Assembly: GCA_003254925.1 (NCBI GenBank)
Contig: QANZ01053725.1
Coordinates: forward strand, 88,555-152,554
DNA: 64,000 bases
Reading direction: 5' to 3'
Origin: Chamaecrista fasciculata
Taxonomy: Eukaryota; Streptophyta; Magnoliopsida; Fabales; Fabaceae
The position numbers and the translations under genes were made by a program. The notes under the pieces were generated by a model, which worked only from the letters and a program-made list of their open reading frames with translations, made no database searches and was not told the origin of the DNA. Below are positions 56,484 through 64,000 of the stretch, piece by piece; the first letter of the stretch is position 1; each line of letters starts with the position of its first letter.

Positions 56484-57614
56484 ATGTTCCACCGAAAAGA
56501 CAGAAAAATGGATGACATTCGTTATTATGTTTCTTGGTTGTCAAACTTTTTATTTGGAAACTTGCACATGATAGGCTGCTTACCAGAGAAAGATGTAGTG
56601 TGTGGTTTGGGTCCTCTGACAGATGTCCTGTTTGCCCGGATTGTGTTGAGACTGCTCTCCATGTGTTGCGGGATTGTCCTACTGTGTATTCCCTGTGGAA
56701 AAAATTTTTGTTTCCCAGTCAGTTTAACAATTTTTATAATAATGCTAACATTATAAATTGGGTTACTCTTAATTTATCTAACTCTTTTTCTGATGGTCTA
56801 AATTTTGATTGGAAACAGATGTGGGCTATGANAAAAAAAAACTTGAACACTTGAGTTTTTGGAATTTTCTAAATTGAAAGGTTTATGTTGTATTTGATTT
56901 GTACCATTTCAAATTTCATAGAATTTTAGATATTTAAGAATTTGAATTATTACAATTTTAATTTTTGACATTTGAAATAACTTAGTTGAATAAAAATTAA
57001 GAAGTAACCAATAAAAATAAAAATGGTGCTCAAATGACAATAGATATGTCATCTAAATTAGTTGCGTTACATTTTTATTATAAGTACAAAATATTTTAGA
57101 AGTTCAGAGGCTATGTTTTAGGGACGGGCAACTAATATTTTTTTCTCTCTAACTCTCTCTTTCTCTTTTTAAACTGCAATGTATTTGAGTGAGGATCCCC
57201 TTCACAACTAAACTAAGAGATTGTTTTCTTCTTTCCCTTTGGATTAAATCGAGGCTCTGACTGCTGCCTATAGAGCAACATTTGCCTACAATTTATGGTG
57301 TCAAAAGATTATTTTGGAAGGAGATATTTTGAAAGTTTGTAACTTTCCAAGGTTAAGGCTACAAGATCTTTCTTCTTTTGGGACAATCATGGTCCACTTG
57401 AGAGTGTTGAATCATAACTTTGAAGCTTTCTACATTTAATGGAAAAGAAAAAGTTACAATGGCGTTGCACATGAAGTTATGAAGCTGCTAAGTTCTCTAT
57501 TAATTGTATTTATTCAAATTTGCAAATTTGATTTGAGGACATTCTTATTCCTATTGTTTCAGCTTTAAACTCTTCTTTTTCTTAATGAAATTTTTTATTT
57601 CCATAAAAAAAAAA
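56484..57614 (+). mobile_element. LINE (L1-type) 3-prime remnant
   Basis: The plus strand encodes, at 56534-56700, VKLFIWKLAHDRLLTRERC and SSDRCPVCPDCVETALHVLR, the zinc-binding domain that follows the reverse transcriptase in plant L1-type LINEs (WKLAHDRLLT...CPxC...ETxxHxLRDC). An N interrupts it at 56832. Farther on, 57240-57560 has traces of the LINE RNase H region (broken frame), and the element ends in a poly(A) run at 57605-57614. The 5-prime end with the main enzyme domains is missing, as in most 5-prime-truncated LINE copies. It is inactive. Confidence 0.8.
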
Positions 57615-58575
57615 GAGTACACTCAGGTCCGTTTAATTTAAGAAAAATCTATTCACTTAAGTTCAATTTAATGGTGGTATTATAGTCACTTCTCACTTGA
57701 ATTCAATATAATGGTATTTAAGATATTAATATTAAATTTACAAAACTTGTCGTCCAAAAATTCTAGATATAGTCCTCTGTTAAGCCATTCAACGCAAGGG
57801 AAGATTTGCCTTCAATCCCAATTTACACAGTAAAGATAAAACCCCAACTTATCAATTTTGTGACTTGTGTGAGTAATTGCTCAATATGGAGAGCGAGAGG
57901 GCAATGTATTTTTATATATATACGAGAATGAATCTCTTATTGTATTTTATTAGGGATGTAGTGATGAGAGAAAAAGAAACAATTAAAGAAAGAAAGTGTT
58001 TCTCTCATCACTGCACTCCTAAAATATTAAAGGGGATCCAAACTGATAGTTTATATAACAATAAATGATATATCCCTTTGTTTAGGTCAATAAAGCTATA
58101 AACATGATTCTTTTCTTTTCTTTTCTTTTTTTGAACAAAGTTATAAACATGATTCAGTCCTAGCTGAATTTGCACTAATCTTTTAGTCTCGAGTAAACCC
58201 ATTTCAAAAAGATTAATTTATTGAGTGGGACAATCTCACAATTTTAGATATCATTTTATATTTTTATTTTTATTTGATGAGCGAAATATATATAAATATA
58301 TATATATAAAGGAGAGAAGAGTATGAGGTAGAGGTTGATTCTAAGACATCAGAACTTACCTTAATCTGAAAGACAGAATAAGGTGCCATGTGAGCTGTAT
58401 ACTCTTTGGCTTATTGACTCTATTTGTGCATTGTACTATCACTATGGGAGCTTCTATTTTACATATGGCAAAAAGGGCTCTGATGGCTTCATTGTGTGTA
58501 TACCTTAGGATGCTTCTTCAAGCACCTCTTGGACATCAACCCACGAGCTTAGTACTTACTAGACGGACTCTTTGT
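57615..58575. other. Intergenic DNA and AGPase 3-prime region
   Basis: No gene is supported. A plus-strand frame at 58390-58857 is a shadow of the AGPase last exon and intron. The AGPase 3-prime untranslated region probably occupies the last 200-300 bases. Confidence 0.5.
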
Positions 58576-61500
58576 TCATATGACCTTGCCATCTTCTATC
58601 GTTGCCTTCTCCATTATGATGGTGATTCCAGACCTAATGTAAAATCCATCTTCTGGTCTATCTGCTTCTTGAACTCCCTACAGACACAAAGCAATTGGAT
58701 TTGTAAGACCTTAGATGGTGCCTACATTATGAATGACAATGAGTGGGTACCCGATGCATTTTTCACTATCCGTATCCATATTTGTTTGAAATATCCTATA
58801 TCCGCACCCTATCCAAATCCAGAAATAAAATTCATAATTTTACATATCTGTATCTAATATCACCCGATATCCAAAATATCCAAGATATCTAATAATAATT
58901 ATATATTAATACACATATTCATAAATTATAATATATTAATATATATATTCTATTTTATTTAAATATATGTTATTTTAATCTAAATATCAGACACTCAATT
59001 CATCCATTCATATAAGACGGATATAGGATATCCGATGGCAATACTCATACCCGCTGAATATGCAATGGGTAATTACTAATCATATCATTATATGTTGCTA
59101 TCCATATCCTATTCGATTTTTTTTTTCCAAAGGACACCATCGAGGTACCCGAATACGTTGCCATCCCTAGCTACAACAATGTTATAGAGGAAGATGAGAT
59201 CAAGTAACTATGTATGCAGCTTACATCTTTGTTCATGATGATAGCTTCTTTCCCAATCTTCACATTCTTGTCAATTATACAGTTCCTTCAACAAAAAAGA
59301 ACAAATTATAGTTGATAATGCTAATTAATTCCTTGGTGCTGTTCATGGTAAGTTGAAGTAAACACTAGCAAGTAAGAATACCTAATTTTGGTATTCATTC
59401 CAATCCCAATTGGGACCTTCCCTTCTGCTAGAAGAGAAGCAATTTCAGATTCCGTTTGGTAATAGTCTGCTCCCATCATTACAGTGTCCTGTAAAATCTT
59501 ATTTTAGATGGGAAGAATCTTACACATGATGGCATTTTGTGCAGAGTCAAAAAATTATGGTATAGTTTACCTGAAGTTCAACACCAGAATCAAGACGAGA
59601 ACGTTCACCAACAATGGAATGTTGGACAGTACATTCTCGCAAGAAACATCCATGGGAGATAATTGCATCCACAATCTACAAGATGAGAGACCATGCATAA
59701 TAAGCAAGACATCTCTTTGACTTACTATCACACTTTTAAGGTACATTATCATACCCGGCACTTATCGATCTTTGTTGGTGGTAAGAATCGAGGAGATGTG
59801 AAAATTGGGGTCCCAGGGTCATAAAATTTAAACTTTGGATTCTGCAGAAGTATAGCATAAAGAAGATGTAGTTTTAGTCAGCTGAAAAAAGAAAGTGACA
59901 AGTTGAAACCAAGAAAGCATGGATACAGCTCAACACATGTCTATGAGTGTCAAAATTTAAAATAATATTTTTGCCACTCTGACACGACGAAAAGTAAAAA
60001 GAAATTGATACATATGACATATATTATGAAAAAATATTGTAATTTTCGAAGTTTTTATCAAAATTTATAGATATTTAATTGTCTCTTCATTTCTTCTCTA
60101 TTATTGGGATTACAATATATATATATATATGTCGTGTTGTGTCATTATTTTGAGAATTTAACGTATTGATGTGTTCATATCAGTATTATGTTCTAAGTCT
60201 GTATCAGTATTTGTGCTTTGTAAATTTACATTGAAACCATTCTCACTGCTAATTGAGGCGGTCGCCCTTAGTGTTTATAGACAACAATTCAAAAAACTGA
60301 GCGCAAAACAAGTGATACCTAAGCATCTTTAACGCATGTAGATTGCTAGAAATATGTGTTGCATGTATTTATAGAGAAGCACTAAGAAATTGCCAGCCAT
60401 GATTATCTTAAACCCACCTCTTCAGTAAGAGCTAGGTTAGCTTCATAAAAGGACTTTATAGTTCCGATATCTTCCCAGTAATCTCTGAAGAAAAATGCCT
60501 GCAAAATCAATAGATATTGAACTATTGTTATCTTTGTCGTGTATAGAAATGCAGGAGTAACAAACAGATAACAAGCTCGGTAAGAAAATTAAACAAACCA
60601 TGGTGCTAATTGCAAGTGTAATTAGTTCCTCGTAAGTGGCAGATAAGACTCTTCCTAGAACAGATCAAAACAATTAGAATATGATTGTGTTTGAAAATAA
60701 AATCCATCTTACTTGGACGTCATGTTCCCTCACAGCTGCAGGAATGATTTCAGATCCAAAGTCATTGGATGTAGGATATCTAAATTTCAGAAGATTGAGT
60801 AAAACATCTGTCTTGAATACATAAACCCCCATAGATGCAATATATGGTGATTTTATTGCATCTTGCCGTGACAATCCAATACAAGAGGTATTTACTTGCT
60901 GCAGAAAAACCAGGAGAATTGATACGATTGAAATGAAGCCAGATAAATACATTATGGTCGTACTATTATGCAATAGTGCAAAAGGAAGGTAAGCAAAGGC
61001 TGCTAGTTTGGAGAAAGTGTACATAACTAAGGAGGAAATAATAAGAGGCAGCTTTGGGTGAAATTGATATAAGTGATAGCAATGCAAGACTAACTAATGT
61101 GAATTTTACAATTTATGTCTGCTTGTTCTGAACATGTTATGCTCACCAGTTTGCTATATTATCCGTAATGTATTACACAGGTCATTATGATCTAAAATAT
61201 AAAAATCTGAAGAGATACTAAGGAAAGGAATTACCATTTCTTTCAAATCAAGGCCCTTTGGTTTTTCTGAAAATTGTATGATGCGACCTCTGCCATCCAC
61301 CTTGACCAATCCATAATCAGATGCACGGCTGAAAGCAGGCAATTAGCAATGAATGAATCTCAAGTAAAATATCATTAAAGTTGAAATGTTTTCTATAAAT
61401 GAAGACAGTATTTTCTTCTTTTTTTTCCTTCATTTATTGGGTATTTCCTTCTCTAATAAAGTGAAAATAAGCAAAATAGCTAGAAGTTCACATTTCAGGG

Positions 61501-63470
61501 GCAACATAGTGATAGTAACCAACAAATTAATACGTAGTGAAAAGAAGAAAATCTAAAAGAAGATTCAACACACCTGTCTCCCACTGCAGCACATGAAATT
61601 GTAATATCAGCATTTCTGTCAACGTGACTCTGTTTATTTATTAGAGATAATAACCAAAAATTAGTGAAGATGAAACTAAGAAATGACACCATTTAAGTCA
61701 ACAATTACACACAACAGCACACCTGCACAAGGTCCATGTAATCCATCCGGTATAGATGATCCCCCGCCAAGATCAATACATTCTCAATGTTTGTGTTCTT
61801 GGCATCCTACAGCAGTCAACCTATTATTGTCAAGTTTAAATTAAGACAAACAAGAAATAGGAAAAATTAATTATTTAGTCCTTAAAGTTCAGTTCTTTTA
61901 TTCGTCCCTCTAACAGATTATGATGTGGAAATTTGGAATGGAACTGTTAAAGCTTTTATATTGATCCTATTAATACTAGTATTAGTATACAATGAATTAG
62001 TTCTGCATTTGCAATGTATCAGGACTGATTTTAAAAATGGTAAACTATAATAACAAAATAAAAATTTTAGATAAACTATAAGGATTAAATAATTAACTTC
62101 TCCCAAAAAATAATATCAGGTATATATACTAAATTCCTTGCACCCACCTCAAGTACCCATGTAAATTGTCTCACAGCATCTGCAGTTCCTTGGAACCACT
62201 TCTTTCCCGTTTCTCCTGGTGTTTGAGTAGCTGCTAGAACCTGTGCAAACATTGGTTTGTCTTAATTACTCATCCTGAGAAAAAAGCTTGCAATATAAAT
62301 ATCTGTAGATCAACAATCCAACATCTTCTTCTCGAGTATTCTTTTCTTTCCTAAGAGTTTAACTAATCTATGTGATGACCTCTAACATTTTCTCTCCTCT
62401 CCCTTTCCATTAAGCATACCTCCACAAATCCATCCCCAAAGTTTATCCCATTTCCAAAATAGGTCCGGGCTATGTGGCGGTTAAGAGATGCAGAGTTGAA
62501 CTGGGTGAGTACAAAGATCTTGTTGATGCCACTGTTGATGCAATTGCTCATTGGGATGTCTATTAGTCTGTAACATCCACCAACTGGAACCTGAAAAATG
62601 ATTACCATACATCATCATCACAACATGGAACTCCAAAAGAGTACTACTTTTTCAGCACAAAATACTGACTTATTCAGAGTCATTTGACAAAAAATCAGTA
62701 TTGTCCTATTTTGTTTTTAGTGTCACGAAGTATCTGGTGTAACTGAGAGTTACAATACACCACTATGTGCGTGGATCAACTGGTTGGATGTTGATCCAGC
62801 TTAAACAAGGGTCTCGGATTTGAGAATGCAATTGAAAAATATTTAGTGGAAGAACTTTACCGTTATTGTATTCTACCCGTCTCGAATTAGATTACTCTAA
62901 AATGATAGACACAATACAACTGTTAACTATGAATTCTTCATTGTCTGTCAAAAATAGAAAAAAAAAAATATAATGAGATTTCCAACATATTCACTTACAG
63001 CTGGTGTTGCAGATCGTTGAGTGAGAGGAAAGAGTTGAGTCCCAGGGCCTCCTCCCAACACGATTGAAGCTACATTTTTAGGTTCAGCCTTTCTTCTGAA
63101 AAACGAAGGCACTTTTAAACCCTGAAAATTGAGTACACGCACAAAATCACACGAATATTCAGCCAGAAACCACCATAATTTGAATTTTCTTCAATCTTCA
63201 CCAACGAAAAAATCAATGTCAGAATCGTATTCAGCTTACCACGGATTGCTGTTGCGCATTATTTGAAGTAAGAACCGCAGAGACAAGGCAAGGCTTCGCC
63301 TTCTTTGACCGATTGACGCACAGATTACTACTATTCTTGACTCCTTTGATTCTTTCCCCCAAAAATCCATCGTCATTATCTTGACGAAGAAGACGATGAT
63401 GATTGTCTCTACAGCTTGTTTTCGCAAAATGCACATTGGCTTTGAAGTAGCTCGCACACGCAGAAGCCAT
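58576..63470 (-). CDS. ADP-glucose pyrophosphorylase large subunit, plastid
   Basis: Fourteen exons on the minus strand keep frame: 63470-63240, 63121-62999, 62590-62420, 62240-62148, 61806-61723, 61629-61574, 61328-61235, 60898-60713, 60498-60418, 59841-59755, 59675-59571, 59488-59382, 59285-59225, 58677-58576; 526 residues. Residues 1 to about 85 are a Ser/Arg/Lys-rich plastid transit peptide. The catalytic fold carries [20 protein letters not shown] (99-118), [12 protein letters not shown] with Asp222, and FSEKPKG with the glucose-1-phosphate lysine Lys275; the C-terminal left-handed beta-helix ends [11 protein letters not shown]. The enzyme makes ADP-glucose from glucose-1-phosphate and ATP, the first committed step of starch synthesis, as a heterotetramer with the small subunit. 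Gln106 and Thr116 replace the Arg and Lys used for catalysis in small subunits, so this is most likely a regulatory-type large subunit. The isoform number is not assigned. Confidence 0.95.
58725..59173. mobile_element. hAT-like element in the last AGPase intron (probable)
   Basis: The right end reads TTGCCATCCCTA and the left end TATGAATGACAATGAGTGGG, which fit the complement TAGGGATGGCAACG of a hAT-type end with changes. Both sides then carry GGGTACCCG-type or complementary motifs, and the middle holds repeated ATATCC/GGATAT words. CTACA is present at both flanks, a possible rest of an 8-base duplication. The insertion separates the last coding exon from exon 13. Confidence 0.5.
61868..62103. 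mobile_element. Foldback element in AGPase intron 4
   Basis: The left arm ATTATTTAGTCCTTAAAGTT pairs with the right arm ACTATAAGGATTAAATAATT, and the pairing continues inward in patches. The element lies wholly within the intron between 62148 and 61806. It encodes nothing. Confidence 0.6.
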
Positions 63471-64000
63471 GGCGGTGTGGCTACTGCGAGAACAAACGAA
63501 CAATTTCAAAGCCCTAAAAATAATCGGTCGAGAGATGAAGTGAAAATCTCAAAAGATTGAAGCTCGAAATGTAAGGAAGGCAAGTAAAGTAGACATTACA
63601 CAAAGCGGGAGACACAGAGTTGGGTCGAGAGAGATGAATATTCAAAGTTACACTAAAGAGAATCGATGAATTAACAGAAAGAAAGAAAGAAAGAAAGAAA
63701 ACCTTAATGTAAGCAACCCCAAAAGTTGAGAAATTATTGGAAATGGGAATTGAATTGAAGGTTGAAAAAGTGTGAGTGAAAAAGAAAGGTGGCGAAAATT
63801 CTATGGTCTTTCCATGGACGAGCACAAAACACAGAGTGATATGAATATGAATGTGAATATGAATGAATGTTGATTTGCCTGCATAGTCGACGACATGCAT
63901 TACAATCATTTCACATAGTCCAAGGAGAATAGGCTAATCACTGAATTTGATGGAGATAGATTCACCCATTTTGCTCATCATGCTTCTTCAAAACATTGAC
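63471..64000 (-). promoter_or_regulatory. AGPase leader and upstream region
   Basis: The minus-strand leader upstream of the ATG at 63470 contains an AAAG/CTTT tetranucleotide run at 63680-63701 and pyrimidine-rich stretches. Part of it may be an untranslated exon with an intron in the leader, but no splice pair could be fixed. No further gene start is visible up to the window end. Confidence 0.4.

Noticed and set aside
58390-58857. 155-residue plus-strand open frame
   Set aside because: It runs antisense through the last AGPase exon and into the inserted element in the intron; no protein family fits.
1-64000. tRNA, rRNA and C/D-box snoRNA genes
   Set aside because: No cloverleaf-forming or rRNA sequence was recognised; tRNA-like boxes occur only in the SINEs, and TGATGA words in the SPB1 introns lack a matching CTGA box.

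Overview
The window is AT-rich nuclear DNA from a eudicot plant. The evidence is GT-AG introns, several genes with plant-only relatives (phenylcoumaran benzylic ether reductase, plant ADP-glucose pyrophosphorylase large subunit, plant bHLH), and a dense mix of plant-type transposons. I could not fix the species. Everything was read by eye from the sequence; no database search was run.

Seven protein-coding genes look intact, and their exon joins keep frame: a BEE/HBI1-type bHLH transcription factor (19079-21212, +, 326 aa), a universal stress protein (24011-26207, -, 179 aa), a single-exon RING-H2 protein (28725-29186, +, 153 aa), a PCBER/isoflavone-reductase-like enzyme (35930-37955, +, 308 aa), the rRNA methyltransferase SPB1/FTSJ3 (45580-50687, -, 839 aa, 11 exons), the Golgi-ER retrieval protein RER1 (54196-55425, -, 194 aa) and an ADP-glucose pyrophosphorylase large subunit (58576-63470, -, 526 aa, 14 exons). 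They form no pathway or operon and are ordinary unlinked housekeeping or specialised-metabolism genes. A broken BAHD acyltransferase fragment lies at 44640-45135.

The left part (1-19 kb) is gene-poor. It holds a very regular 69-bp AT-rich minisatellite (1757-2886), several hairpin elements, two Mutator-like elements carrying foreign sequence (7437-8684 and 9715-11038, the second with captured leucine-rich-repeat coding sequence and a perfect 9-bp target duplication), a solo LTR (11836-13784) and small Helitrons. The middle (19-41 kb) has the bHLH, stress-protein, RING and PCBER genes. The RING gene lies between two copies of a duplicated block, one of which carries a foldback insertion. PCBER has two SINEs upstream and two head-to-tail Helitrons plus a third gene-capturing Mutator-like element (carboxylesterase fragment) downstream. 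The right part (45-64 kb) carries SPB1, a long-TIR Mutator-like element, RER1, a LINE remnant and the AGPase gene, which has mobile-element insertions in its introns.

The most interesting theme is a family of Mutator-like elements sharing a roughly 300-bp terminal inverted repeat, which has moved at least three different pieces of gene-like sequence in this one window (Pack-MULEs). Next come the adjoining Helitron pair, an internal empty-site comparison at the RING gene, and a coding-like island inside SPB1 intron 1. I found no CRISPR array, no rRNA or tRNA gene, and no clearly new gene system.
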